This document shows positions 47,764 through 56,663 of a stretch of DNA of 64,000 bases, piece after piece; within the stretch, counting starts at the first letter, position 1; every line of letters begins with the position of its first letter. The stretch covers positions 1 through 64,000 of the forward strand of contig CACXBF010000004.1 in NCBI GenBank assembly GCA_902765855.1. Direction: 5' to 3'. This DNA comes from an uncultured Ruminococcus sp. (GTDB taxonomy: Bacteria; Bacillota; Clostridia; Oscillospirales; Acutalibacteraceae). A program made the position numbers and the translations under genes. The notes beneath the pieces are model-generated. The model was not told where the DNA came from. It worked only from the letters and a program-made list of their open reading frames with translations, and did no database searches.

Positions 47764-48651
47764 ATGGGAACAATAAAAAAGCGTGTAAAGCGCAGGCTTC
47801 CGCTTGTATTTATCTTTCTGTTTTTGCTCGTTGGCATTGCAATTTTTATATATCCGAAAGTCAGTAATTGGCTTTCAGTATATACATCTCGTGTAGAAAT
47901 TGGCTCATATAATGATGCAGTCAAGAAAATGGATACTTCACAAATTGAAGCTCTCGAGAAAAAAGCAAAAGATTATAATGAAGCCCTTGCAAAAAAGGAT
48001 ACACAAGCACTTTCAGTAATAAACTATGAAGCACTTTTAACAGTAACAGACGCAATCGGCTATATAGATATTCCAAAAATAAATATTTATTTGCCGATTT
48101 TTCATGATATGTCTGATGAAGTCCTCCAAAAAGGTGTAGGTCATATGGAGGGAACATCGCTTCCGGTTGGTGGAAAAAGTACCCATGCAGTTTTGCCTGC
48201 ACACACAGGCTTGCCGTCTGCAGAGCTTTTTACAGACCTTGACAAAATGGAACTTGGTGATGTATTTTATATTCATGTCCTTGGCAAGGTTCTTGCGTAT
48301 AAGGTTGACCAGATTAAAGTGGTTTTGCCCGAAGATGATAGTGACATACAGATTATCGAAGGCGAAGACTATGTCACACTTTTAACCTGTACACCATATG
48401 GCATCAATGACCACAGACTTCTTGTTCGTGGAACCCGTATTCCATATGAAGAAAAGTCAAAAGAAATTACCGCTACACCGCCAACACAAAATGACGATAA
48501 GGAACAGCTTCCGGTTGAAGTTATAGCAACTATTGCAGCGATTATTGTTGCTACAATAGTCATAGCGATAATTTTGTTAATTCTTTTCTTGCCGGTAGGT
48601 AAGAAAAGCAAAAATAAAGAAAAAGCAAGCAAAGAAAAACAAAAATCTTAG
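47764..48651 (+). CDS. srtC2: Class C (pilin) sortase 2
   Basis: 295 residues, ATG behind AGGAGG, two bases after the srtC1 stop. Same plan: N-terminal helix (13-30), catalytic His147 (PAHTGLPS), Cys209 (LLTCTPYGIN), Arg218, and a C-terminal helix (about 262-285). About half the residues match srtC1 by eye, so a tandem duplication is likely. The two may specialise in backbone polymerisation and in adding the tip or ancillary pilin. No DPW/DPF lid is obvious here either. Confidence 0.9.
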   Translation: MGTIKKRVKRRLPLVFIFLFLLVGIAIFIYPKVSNWLSVYTSRVEIGSYNDAVKKMDTSQIEALEKKAKDYNEALAKKDTQALSVINYEALLTVTDAIGYIDIPKINIYLPIFHDMSDEVLQKGVGHMEGTSLPVGGKSTHAVLPAHTGLPSAELFTDLDKMELGDVFYIHVLGKVLAYKVDQIKVVLPEDDSDIQIIEGEDYVTLLTCTPYGINDHRLLVRGTRIPYEEKSKEITATPPTQNDDKEQLPVEVIATIAAIIVATIVIAIILLILFLPVGKKSKNKEKASKEKQKS

Positions 48652-48665
48652 AGGGAGGAAATTTT

Positions 48666-49712
48666 ATGAGATATAAATATCTGAAAAAATTTATAGCAAT
48701 GCTTATGTTATGTGCATTTGCAATAAGCTTTTCGGTTATAGGTGTTAATGCATCCGATACAAAGCTTGGCTCAATAACTGTTGAAGTAAACGAGGTTACT
48801 CAAGGTATAAATTTAAAACTGATTGATGTTGCAGATTATGTCAACGGAAGCTATATAATGAATGACAATTTTAAAGATTGCAAAGTTTCTTTTGATGGCT
48901 GGGAAGATACAAGTATAGCTAAGAAAATTAGTTACACACTTGAAGAATATGCAAAAAACAATAATATTTCTGGCATTGTAACTGATATTCAGTCTGATGG
49001 AAAGGCATATTTTAAAAATCTTTCAGCAGATAAATTATATCTTATAATTCAGCCTGATGAAGATGATGAATATATAATTCAACCGTCAATAACAATTATG
49101 CCTTATATGAGCGATAATAAAAAGATATACGACATCAATATGAAGGCAAAATTTGCAGAGAATGAAATTTTTAGTCAGTCAGCAGTAATTTTGAATAAGC
49201 GCGGCGATAATGCAGAGCCTCTTGCTGGAGCAACTTTCAGCTTTCAAAGCAAAACCTATTATAATGATTCCGAAAATATTCCCGATAATGTCGAGAAAGG
49301 CTCAGATTCAAAGGGCAATTACTATTGGAAATCTTACGGTTCAGATTTGACTACAAATGCACAAGGACAGATAGTCATTAAGAGGCTTCCATTCGGAACA
49401 TATCGTTTTATAGAAACTCAAGCTCCAACTGGATATATACTTGATTCAAATCCGCGTGAATTTACATTATCAAGCCACGGTTCAGTTAAGCTCGAAAATA
49501 CTCGCTATGTTCGCAGAGCAGGTAATATTGTAGAATTAACTGTTGTTAATTCTAAAGAGGATATAGAAAGCTCAGTTCCGTCTACACCAACACCGCCTGT
49601 AAAAACTTCTGATGACTCAAATAATACACCATATATATTTATGTTCTGTATTGCAGGTTTGCTTGTTTTTGCAACAATTAAGAGCTACTCTTTAAGAAAG
49701 AATAATAAATAA
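48666..49712 (+). CDS. Ancillary/basal pilin with Cna-B domain
   Basis: 348 residues, ATG behind GAGGGAGG. Signal peptide (1-30, ending VNASD). An N-terminal domain of pilin type (about 35-165) and a Cna-B domain (about 170-300) with E-box YRFIETQAPTGYIL. The C-terminal signal is PPVKTSD (310-316), then a helix and RKNNK. It lacks the Gly of LPxTG, so recognition by these sortases or by a housekeeping sortase elsewhere is uncertain. Last gene of the operon, the usual place of the wall-anchoring subunit. Confidence 0.82.
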   Translation: MRYKYLKKFIAMLMLCAFAISFSVIGVNASDTKLGSITVEVNEVTQGINLKLIDVADYVNGSYIMNDNFKDCKVSFDGWEDTSIAKKISYTLEEYAKNNNISGIVTDIQSDGKAYFKNLSADKLYLIIQPDEDDEYIIQPSITIMPYMSDNKKIYDINMKAKFAENEIFSQSAVILNKRGDNAEPLAGATFSFQSKTYYNDSENIPDNVEKGSDSKGNYYWKSYGSDLTTNAQGQIVIKRLPFGTYRFIETQAPTGYILDSNPREFTLSSHGSVKLENTRYVRRAGNIVELTVVNSKEDIESSVPSTPTPPVKTSDDSNNTPYIFMFCIAGLLVFATIKSYSLRKNNK

Positions 49713-49716
49713 AAAT

Positions 49717-49752
49717 AAAACGCTTCCGTATAAATTTGCGGAAGCGTTTTTT
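49717..49752 (+). terminator. Terminator of the pilus operon
   Basis: The perfect 12-bp stem AAAACGCTTCCG/CGGAAGCGTTTT has a 10-base loop, then TT. Confidence 0.93.
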
Positions 49753-49843
49753 ACAAGAATAGATAACAATTCTATTGTATAAAAAGAATATTTGCTATTT
49801 ATTTTACATATTAATTTAGTTATATTATATAGGGGGAGATGTA

Positions 49844-50956
49844 ATGGCGAATAATATTTTTGATTATATGTTTTGGCGTGGCGATTTATCCTTTAGTGAA
49901 AGGGAATTTAATGATGTAGATGGAGTTATTCTTGCAAGATTGTCTTACTTGCCGTTTGAGCTTATAATGAAACAAAATTCGAATAAAGAAATAACAATCG
50001 CAGAAATGGCAAAAAAATTGATAGCCTATCCAAATATAGAAAATATAGTCATACAAAAAGAGGATATTCAATTTTTAAATGAACTTTTAAATAGTAGGCG
50101 TTTTAATAGTATGAAACTGTTTGCTTATGTCAATAAAATTGACGAGAAAACGCAGACGCAATTTTCTGCTATTACAATAAGAATTAACGAAAGTGAGCTT
50201 TATATATCTTTCCGAGGAACAGACAATACGCTTATAGGTTGGAAAGAAGATTTCAATATGGGCTTTGTTTTTCCAGTGCCCGCACAAGAATTAGCTGTTG
50301 ATTATATAGAAAAAATCGCATCAGAGCATAGTGAAAATATGCTTGTTGGCGGACACTCAAAGGGAGGAAATCTCGCAGTTTACTCTGCAGCGTTTTGTAG
50401 CGAGACTGTTCAAAATAGAATAGAAATCGTTTATAATTTTGATGGACCAGGTTTTGATGAAAAAGTTTTGCAAAAAGAAGGCTATAAGAGAATTTGCGAT
50501 AAAGTTAATACATTTGTGCCACAATCATCTGTTGTAGGAATGTTGCTTGGTCACGAAGAAAGATATATTATTGTACATAGCACACAACTTGGGCTTTTAC
50601 AGCACGACCTTTATTCTTGGAGTGTGCAGATAGATAGTTTTATTTGTCTTGAGGCTGTCGATAATACAAGTATATTCATTGATTATACGCTCAAAGCGTG
50701 GATTGCAAATTTAGATTATAAACAACGTGAAAAATTTGTTGATACTATGTATACAATTCTTACAAAGACAAATGCCAATACTGTAAAAGAGCTTGAAGGC
50801 AATCTTTTTATGAATGCAATAACTATGCTTAAATCAATCAAGGACCTTGATGAACCTACACGCAAGGCATTAACTCAAGTTTTTATGTCGCTTTTAAAGA
50901 GTACAAGAGTAGGACTATTGCAGGTTGTCATAAACAAAGACCTTATTGTTAAATGA
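49844..50956 (+). CDS. DUF2974 (Mbeg1-like) alpha/beta hydrolase
   Basis: 370 residues, ATG behind GGGGGAG. It begins NNIFDYMFWRGDLSFSEREF, typical of this Clostridia/Bacilli family. The lipase-like nucleophile elbow is GGHSKGGNLA (about residue 170), and SFRGTDNTLIGWKEDF gives the oxyanion/early strand. The C-terminal 100 residues are helical. No signal peptide, so cytoplasmic. Substrate unknown. Transcribed alone; a repeat follows. Confidence 0.85.
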   Translation: MANNIFDYMFWRGDLSFSEREFNDVDGVILARLSYLPFELIMKQNSNKEITIAEMAKKLIAYPNIENIVIQKEDIQFLNELLNSRRFNSMKLFAYVNKIDEKTQTQFSAITIRINESELYISFRGTDNTLIGWKEDFNMGFVFPVPAQELAVDYIEKIASEHSENMLVGGHSKGGNLAVYSAAFCSETVQNRIEIVYNFDGPGFDEKVLQKEGYKRICDKVNTFVPQSSVVGMLLGHEERYIIVHSTQLGLLQHDLYSWSVQIDSFICLEAVDNTSIFIDYTLKAWIANLDYKQREKFVDTMYTILTKTNANTVKELEGNLFMNAITMLKSIKDLDEPTRKALTQVFMSLLKSTRVGLLQVVINKDLIVK

Positions 50957-50984
50957 TGTAGGTTGTTAGTTTATAGTAGCTTTA

Positions 50985-51360
50985 AGTTAATTGAGAATAT
51001 AGAGATTTTGCTTATAGAAAGCAATTTTTCATTTTCACCATAGCTTGATATTCACAGGGAACTTCCTAAGAAAAACATTCCACTAGAATATTTTTATACC
51101 TTCCTAAGCTTTGAGAGGTATAAAATGTTTCGCCGCCTGTGGACGGCAACCAAAGGCTTGACCTAAATTTTAAATGTCTTAAAGAAATTGTTTAACAAAT
51201 CGTAGGGGCGAACTATGTTCACCCATTCGGTAGTTTAGACCTCTGTGTGGGTAAACTTCATATACTCACTACGAGCGAGACTTGTCGAGCGATTCCTCAT
51301 CTTGGGAGCGGCGGCTCGTCGCCTTGAACTAACTTTTAAGTATCTTAGAAAATTTGATGA
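50985..51360 (+). repeat. Dispersed intergenic repeat copy
   Basis: The 520-base gap holds no gene. Modules: AAAAACATTCCACTAGAATATTTTT-like palindrome (51070-51096, compare 16380-16405), GTAGGGGCGAACTATGTTCACCC (51203-51225; quoted elements GGGGCGAAC and GTTCACCC), GAGCGAGACTTGTCGAGCG (51273-51291), GGCGGC..GTCGCC and an inverted ACTTTTAAGT end (51329-51345). Confidence 0.75.
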
Positions 51361-51413
51361 AACTTTTAACTTTTGTTAAATAAAAAAATAAACAAAATTT
51401 ATCCTATAAAATG

Positions 51414-51442
51414 TTGATTTATCTTCAAAAATGTATTAAAAT
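51414..51442 (+). promoter_or_regulatory. Promoter of the HAD phosphatase and RCK genes
   Basis: TTGATT (51414-51419), 17-base spacer, TAAAAT (51437-51442), 34 bases before the HAD gene and just outside the repeat. Confidence 0.65.
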
Positions 51443-51476
51443 AGGGTAAAATTCATTTGGATTGGAGAAAAATTTT

Positions 51477-52202
51477 ATGTATAAAAATTACCTTTTTGAC
51501 CTTTATGGAACATTAGTAGATATTCATACAGACGAGGGCAAAAAAAGCCTTTGGCGTGGTTTTAAGAATCTTCTTGCTATGTATGGTGCAAAATATAAAA
51601 CAAAGGAACTTCAAAGTAAGTATAATGAACTTTGCGAAAAGGCAAAAAAGGCTGTTCCAGCAACAAAGTATACAGATGAGCCGGAGCCGGAACTTCTTGA
51701 TGTTTTCAAGGGGCTTGTAACTGAAAAGGGAGCAGAATGCAGCGATGAATTAGCTGCATTTTTAGCTGCTTCATTTCGTGCAATGTCATTAAAGTATATT
51801 AAGCTCTATGATGGTGCTTTAGATTTACTTCGCTCTTTAAAAGAAGCAGGCGGAAAAGTTTATTTACTTTCCAATGCACAAAGTTCATTCACAAAGCCAG
51901 AATTAAAACTTCTCGGAATTTATGATGAATTTGACGGTATAGTAATTTCTTCAGATGAGGGTTGCAAAAAGCCTGATGTAAAGTTCTACCAAACAATTCT
52001 CAAACGCTATAAACTAAAGAAATCAGAAACAATTATGATTGGCAACGATTACATAACCGATATAAAAGGTTCGCACGATGCGGGACTTGCTTCCCTCTAT
52101 ATTCACACAAATATATCGCCTGAAATTGAAGGTGAACTTCTTGCTGATTATAAGGTTATGGACGGTAGTCTTAAAAAAGCCAAAAAGCTTTTACTTAAAT
52201 AA
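51477..52202 (+). CDS. HAD-family hydrolase (subfamily I)
   Basis: 241 residues from ATG 51477, nine bases after TTGGAG. HAD motifs: FDLYGTLVD (nucleophile and acid Asp), LLSNAQ (motif II), Lys in GCKKPDVKFY (motif III) and IGNDYITDIKG (motif IV). A helical C1 cap (about 20-95) marks the phosphoglycolate phosphatase/YjjG-like group. Small phosphate ester hydrolysis is likely; the substrate is not determined. The RCK genes follow 27 bases later. Confidence 0.9.
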   Translation: MYKNYLFDLYGTLVDIHTDEGKKSLWRGFKNLLAMYGAKYKTKELQSKYNELCEKAKKAVPATKYTDEPEPELLDVFKGLVTEKGAECSDELAAFLAASFRAMSLKYIKLYDGALDLLRSLKEAGGKVYLLSNAQSSFTKPELKLLGIYDEFDGIVISSDEGCKKPDVKFYQTILKRYKLKKSETIMIGNDYITDIKGSHDAGLASLYIHTNISPEIEGELLADYKVMDGSLKKAKKLLLK

Positions 52203-52229
52203 TATGTCCGTTTTGGAGGATTCATTATT

Positions 52230-52850
52230 ATGAATATACTCATAATTGGTTGTGGAAATTTAGGTTCTGTTCTTGCAAACGAGTTTGATAGAAATGGCCA
52301 CGATGTTTCTGTTGTTGACGAAAATCCTGATAGAATACATCTTCTGCACGAAGATTTTGACGGGCTTTTTGTAACAGGCATAGCTATGGATATGGATGTT
52401 CTGCGTGATGCAGGTGTAGAAAGTTGCGATGCCGTTGCAGTAGTAACATCAGACGACAACCTCAATATAACGGTTTCACAGATTGTAAAGAAATTTTTCG
52501 GAGTAGAGAATGTTATTACCCGAATAACTAATTCCTATCGTGAAAATGCCTTCAAAAATAAATTTGGTCTGAAAACGATATGTCAAACCAACATTTCAGC
52601 TAATGCTATTTACTCTGCCATTATTGGTGGAGGAGATAACATCAATATTGCTGATAATTCCAATTTTATGATTGATTCAATCAAGGTTGACGATAAATAT
52701 GTAGGCAGAGCAATTTCAGCCTTGCCATTAAAAGATGGTGCGTCATTGTTTGGAATCAAGCGTAAAAGCGGAAAAGTGCTTATTTATGACCTGATGTCAA
52801 ATATAGAGGTTGAGTCAGGAGATACAGCTCTATATATCAGAGAAGGATAA
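52230..52850 (+). CDS. RCK (TrkA/KtrA-type) K+ transport regulator 1
   Basis: 206 residues, ATG 52230, TTGGAGG upstream. The RCK_N Rossmann domain has GCGNLGSVLA (residues 7-16) and an acidic VVDE that binds NAD(H) or adenine nucleotide. A C-terminal RCK_C (about 140-206) has YVGRAISALPLKDGASL. Such proteins gate TrkH/KtrB K+ channels from the cytoplasm. No membrane subunit lies nearby. Confidence 0.88.
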   Translation: MNILIIGCGNLGSVLANEFDRNGHDVSVVDENPDRIHLLHEDFDGLFVTGIAMDMDVLRDAGVESCDAVAVVTSDDNLNITVSQIVKKFFGVENVITRITNSYRENAFKNKFGLKTICQTNISANAIYSAIIGGGDNINIADNSNFMIDSIKVDDKYVGRAISALPLKDGASLFGIKRKSGKVLIYDLMSNIEVESGDTALYIREG

Positions 52851-52874
52851 TTTCAGTACGAAAGGAAAAAAGCT

Positions 52875-53537
52875 ATGAAGGTTATAATTGCAGGTGGCGG
52901 AAGACTTGGTTATAGCTTGGCAAGAAATTTGATTGACCGAAGATATGATGTATCGGTTATTGAAATTTCAAAACAAGCAAGCGAAAAAGTAGCAAACGAA
53001 CTTCAGATAGAAGTTGTCTGCGGAGATGCCACAAATATAGAAACACTTAATTCTTTAGATTTCAACGATGTAGATTGCTTTATAGCAGTTACAGGTCGTG
53101 ACCAGGATAATATAGTAGCCTCACAGCTTGCCAAAAATGAGTTGAAAATTCCAAAAGTTATAGCTCGTGCAAATAATCCAAGAAATCTTGAGGCTATGAG
53201 AAAGCTTGATATTGATATAGTTGTTAGTAGTACAGAAATAATAACCAAGATGATAGAACAAGAGGTCGTAAATGCTGGCGCTCAACTTCTTGCAACCTTG
53301 AATAGAGGAAAAGCTGCAATATTGTCATTTACTTTGCCGGAAAATTCAGCACTTGACGGCTATGCAATCAAAGATATAAAAATGCCGGCATCATCTCTTA
53401 TAGTATCTGTTGTGAGGGGAGAACAGTTATATATTCCACGAGGAGATACAGTAATTCATTCAAAAGATGAGATAGTAATATTCTGTGGTGATGATTCGCA
53501 GAAATCAGTTAAAAAACTGTGGACTGCCATAAAATAA
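52875..53537 (+). CDS. RCK (TrkA/KtrA-type) K+ transport regulator 2
   Basis: 220 residues, ATG 52875 behind GAAAGG. RCK_N with GGGRLGYSLA and VIEISK; RCK_C from about 135 (YAIKDIKMPASSLIVSVVRG). It is 24 bases after its paralogue, and the two clearly share ancestry but differ throughout, so they may form a heteromeric ring or serve two channels. They lie in one transcript with the HAD gene. Confidence 0.88.
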   Translation: MKVIIAGGGRLGYSLARNLIDRRYDVSVIEISKQASEKVANELQIEVVCGDATNIETLNSLDFNDVDCFIAVTGRDQDNIVASQLAKNELKIPKVIARANNPRNLEAMRKLDIDIVVSSTEIITKMIEQEVVNAGAQLLATLNRGKAAILSFTLPENSALDGYAIKDIKMPASSLIVSVVRGEQLYIPRGDTVIHSKDEIVIFCGDDSQKSVKKLWTAIK

Positions 53538-53564
53538 AGTAAGTGTGTTGACATAGATAAAGAA

Positions 53565-53750
53565 ACTGTCAATTAGCTAACAAACTTTCCTAAGACAATT
53601 AAAAGTTTTGCTCAAGCTTTTTCAAAAGCTTGCAGGGTCGAGGGACGGAGTCCCTCGTGGGTTTTAAGGGCAAAGCCCTTAACATTCCTTTCTTTCAAGG
53701 GCGGACGTAGTCCGCCCTAATCGGTAGTTCATTGGTAATTTCTGCATTAG
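53565..53750 (+). repeat. Dispersed intergenic repeat copy
   Basis: Nearly canonical: CCTAAGACAATTAAAAGTTT end (53588-53608), GCTCAAGCTTTTTCAAAAGC (53609-53630), GAGGGACGGAGTCCCTC (53640-53656), AAGGGCAAAGCCCTT (53666-53680) and hairpin AGGGCGGAC/GTCCGCCCT (53698-53718). It fills the convergent gap between the second RCK gene and DUF4363. Confidence 0.85.
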
Positions 53751-53784
53751 CTACCATAAAACTTATATTAGAATAATATAAACT

Positions 53785-54165
53785 TTATAGTATATTATTT
53801 ATAGTAGGAATTTCCAGATCTCTGAAATGCTCAAGTTCATTTTCAATACGCTTACATTCTGCATAAAATTCAGGAAGTTCGCCGCTTTTCAGATAGCTTT
53901 CTGCGACAGCGATATTTTCGCAGATTTCGTCAGGCTTTTCATGAGAAATAAATATCAGCATAGATTCAACATTGCTTTCCCAAAGCTCTTTAAGCTTTTT
54001 AATTGTTTGGATAGCTTCTTTTTCATTACCGTCAGTCATTTGTTGCTGTGCTGTTTTTAAGTGTTCAGAAGCGCGTTGAGCTTCTTTTGTATTCAGCGTA
54101 AATTCAAAAGTGCATAATACTGCTACAATAAAAATCAAAATAATTGCTATAAATAATCGTTTCAA
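53785..54165 (-). CDS. DUF4363 family protein
   Basis: 126 residues; start ATG overlaps the DUF421 stop by four bases. One N-terminal membrane helix (5-25), then an extracytoplasmic helical domain rich in Glu/Lys (TAQQQMTDGNEKEAIQTIKK; ENIAVAESYLKSGELPEF). This matches DUF4363, a family paired with YetF-type DUF421 proteins in spore formers. Function unknown. Confidence 0.82.
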   Translation of the reverse strand: MKRLFIAIILIFIVAVLCTFEFTLNTKEAQRASEHLKTAQQQMTDGNEKEAIQTIKKLKELWESNVESMLIFISHEKPDEICENIAVAESYLKSGELPEFYAECKRIENELEHFRDLEIPTINNIL

Positions 54166-54839
54166 ATCTTACGCTCCTTTTCAATAATTTTATATTCGCC
54201 TTGTCTGTTGGCAATCATAAGGAAAACATCGTTTAATTCGGTGTTTTCCTTTTTTAGTGTGTCAAAAAGCCAATCTCTGCTAAGACCACATATTTTGAGA
54301 GAACATTTTGAAATTTCTCCGTCACTTATTACAACAGCCTCAAGCCCTTTATCATCTGGTTTTATTCCAAGCTCCTTAGCGGTAGGTACATCCTTTTCAG
54401 GCTTTTTAAGAACACTCAGTTTGCCGTTTGTTTCTACAATAGCAAATCCTACATCTTCAATGTTAAAAATACCCTGTTGTCTAAGTTCCTCAGATAAATC
54501 TTCCGTACTCATTCTAAGTCGGTGCATTTCGCCCTGATTGATTTTGCCGTCAGAGATTATAACAATAGGCTTTCCGCAGATGATTCTGCGAAAACCGGCT
54601 CGTTTAAGCATAAGGAGAGATATTATAATTTCACAGACGATAAGAATAAGAATAGGCACAATACCGCTCAAAAGACTTTGTTCAGTATTTTGCATAGGAA
54701 TTGCAGCAATATCAGAAATCAGAAGCGTAACTACAAGTTCGCTTGTCTGTAATTCTCCAATCTGTCGTTTTCCCATAATCCTTATCGCAAGAATAATCAC
54801 TATATAAAGTAGAATAGTTCGTATAACAGAAATAATCAT
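54162..54839 (-). CDS. DUF421 (YetF/YdfR-like) membrane protein
   Basis: 225 residues, ATG with GAAAGGTG upstream. Three membrane helices (about 5-80) with MGKRQIGELQTSELVVTLLI, the conserved start of the family. The C-terminal cytoplasmic tandem domains have SDGKINQGEMHRLRMSTEDL (about 116-135) and the related LEAVVISDGEISKCSLKICG. Bacillus YetF relatives are found in spore membranes. Coupled translationally to DUF4363. Confidence 0.88.
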   Translation of the reverse strand: MIISVIRTILLYIVIILAIRIMGKRQIGELQTSELVVTLLISDIAAIPMQNTEQSLLSGIVPILILIVCEIIISLLMLKRAGFRRIICGKPIVIISDGKINQGEMHRLRMSTEDLSEELRQQGIFNIEDVGFAIVETNGKLSVLKKPEKDVPTAKELGIKPDDKGLEAVVISDGEISKCSLKICGLSRDWLFDTLKKENTELNDVFLMIANRQGEYKIIEKERKI

Positions 54840-54914
54840 AATTCAACACCTTTCACTTCAAGTTATATTGTATCAATAATTTGTGGAATAATTCGCAAAA
54901 AATTCCTCAAAATA

Positions 54915-55100
54915 AAAACAGGTTAAGGACTTTGCCCTAAATTTTAAGTAGAGACAAACTGTTTTCGCCCGTTCGGTAGCTCATTGGAAATTTAGTCAAC
55001 TGCGTCAACAATCTTTCCTAATTCATTACGAGCGAGGCTTGCTGCAGGTCGTCACCTGACGCAATTCCGCGTCTTGAGAGCGGCGGCTCGCCGCTTGAGT
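54915..55100 (+). repeat. Dispersed intergenic repeat copy next to gerA
   Basis: TTAAGGACTTTGCCCTAA, CGTTCGGTAGCTCATTGG, a GCGTCAAC..TACGAGCGAGGCTTG block with GCAGGTCGTCACCTGACGC, and GAGCGGCGGCTCGCCGCTTG (55077-55097). The repeat ends about 20 bases before the gerA start, so the gerA promoter must overlap it. The 54840-54915 stretch presumably holds the DUF421 promoter. Confidence 0.75.
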
Positions 55101-55121
55101 ATAACAATATGAGGTGATATT

Positions 55122-56663
55122 GTGTATCGTTTTATAAACGAGCTGAAAAATATATATCAAAAACCAGAACCCAAAAAGAAAGAAGAAAAAACAACACCAC
55201 TCTCTAAATCTTTAGATGAGAATACTGCAATTCTCGAAAAACGCTTTGATAAGAGTGCTGACCTAACAATTCATAAAATGACTTTGAATGGTATCCGCTT
55301 TGGAGTAATCACAATAGAGGGTATGGTTAATAAGGAAATTCTTGCCTTGGGCGTAATAAGGCCAGTTTCGAATGAAAGCTATGACTGTACTCCGGAAGAG
55401 GCTTTCAGAAAAATTTCCGATACTGTTCTCTGTACTTCCGAGCAGATAGAAATTGCAACTATTGAAGATGTAGACAAATTCATTATGTCAGGTTTTGCGG
55501 TAGTTGCTGTTGACGGTTACGCAAAAATGCTTGCACTCGGCATACAAGGCTTTAGCTTTAGAAGTGTTTCCGAACCGGATTCCGATGTAGTGCAAAGAGG
55601 TTCCAAAGAGGGCTTTGTAGAACCGCTAAGAATAAATATGTCGCTCATTCGCCGAAGAATGAAAACTCCAAAAATGAAATTTGAAACAATGACAATCGGC
55701 AGTGAGAGCAAAACCGATATTTGCCTTTGCTATATGACAGATATAGTTTCTCCGAGTATTTTGCGAAAACTAAAAAAGCGTCTTAATTCAATAAATCTTA
55801 AAACGGTTATGGCATCAGGTTATATTGCGCCTTATCTTGAGCAGAAGGGTGATTTTTCATTTTTCAGTGGAGTTGGAATTTCCGAACGCCCCGATACAGT
55901 TTGTGGAAAAATCTCCGAAGGAAGAATTGCGATATTAGTTGATGGAACACCCTCAGCCCTGATAGTTCCGTTTTTGTTTGTAGAATATTTTCAAACGCTC
56001 GATGATTATTCTAATCGTGCATATTTTGCGACATTTACTCGTTGGCTTAAGTATATAGCATTTTTCATAGCAATAATGCTTCCCGGAGTATATGTTGCAG
56101 TAGGTTCGTTTCACCCTGAATTATTCCCGTCACAGCTTTTAGGAAAAATTGCAGGTTCAATAGCAGCAACGCCTATGCCACTCGGTGTAGAAACAATAGT
56201 AATTCATTTTGTCTATGAAATAATGCGAGAAGCCGGTTTGCGTATGCCACAGCCCTTAGGACACGCAGTAAGTATAGTCGGAGCATTGGTAATAGGAGAA
56301 ACCGCTGTAAATGCAGGCTTAATCGGAGCGCCTACACTTATGGTCGTAGCCCTGACAGCGATATGTTCATATGTAATTCCGAGCCTTTATGCCCCGACAG
56401 CAGTTTTGAGGTTTTTATTTATAATAGCCGGTTCATTTCTCGGAATATGGGGAGTAATGCTTTTATTCTGTATGGTGCTTGTAAATATCTGCGGAAAGAA
56501 AAGCTTTGATGTTCCTTATACAGCACCGGTTTCTCCGTTCAGTATGACAGCTATGCGAGATGTATTTGTGAGAGCGGGTTGGAAATTACTTTCAAAATCC
56601 ACCTCAACTATTCAGAGTATGCCCGGCACAGAAATTCAAGGAAGTGATGACGATGACGACTAA
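55122..56663 (+). CDS. gerA: Spore germination protein GerA family (A subunit)
   Basis: 513 residues from GTG 55122 behind GAGGTGAT. The charged N-terminal domain (about 1-300) is cytoplasmic, with the conserved YCTPEEAFR-like and ILVDGTPSALIVPFLFVEYF (about 275-294) segments. Four or five membrane helices follow (about 305-480, LPGVYVAVGSFHPELFP; AVSIVGALVIGE). It oligomerises as a nutrient-gated ion channel in the spore inner membrane. The acidic tail overlaps the next gene, so translation is coupled. Confidence 0.92.
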   Translation: MYRFINELKNIYQKPEPKKKEEKTTPLSKSLDENTAILEKRFDKSADLTIHKMTLNGIRFGVITIEGMVNKEILALGVIRPVSNESYDCTPEEAFRKISDTVLCTSEQIEIATIEDVDKFIMSGFAVVAVDGYAKMLALGIQGFSFRSVSEPDSDVVQRGSKEGFVEPLRINMSLIRRRMKTPKMKFETMTIGSESKTDICLCYMTDIVSPSILRKLKKRLNSINLKTVMASGYIAPYLEQKGDFSFFSGVGISERPDTVCGKISEGRIAILVDGTPSALIVPFLFVEYFQTLDDYSNRAYFATFTRWLKYIAFFIAIMLPGVYVAVGSFHPELFPSQLLGKIAGSIAATPMPLGVETIVIHFVYEIMREAGLRMPQPLGHAVSIVGALVIGETAVNAGLIGAPTLMVVALTAICSYVIPSLYAPTAVLRFLFIIAGSFLGIWGVMLLFCMVLVNICGKKSFDVPYTAPVSPFSMTAMRDVFVRAGWKLLSKSTSTIQSMPGTEIQGSDDDDD

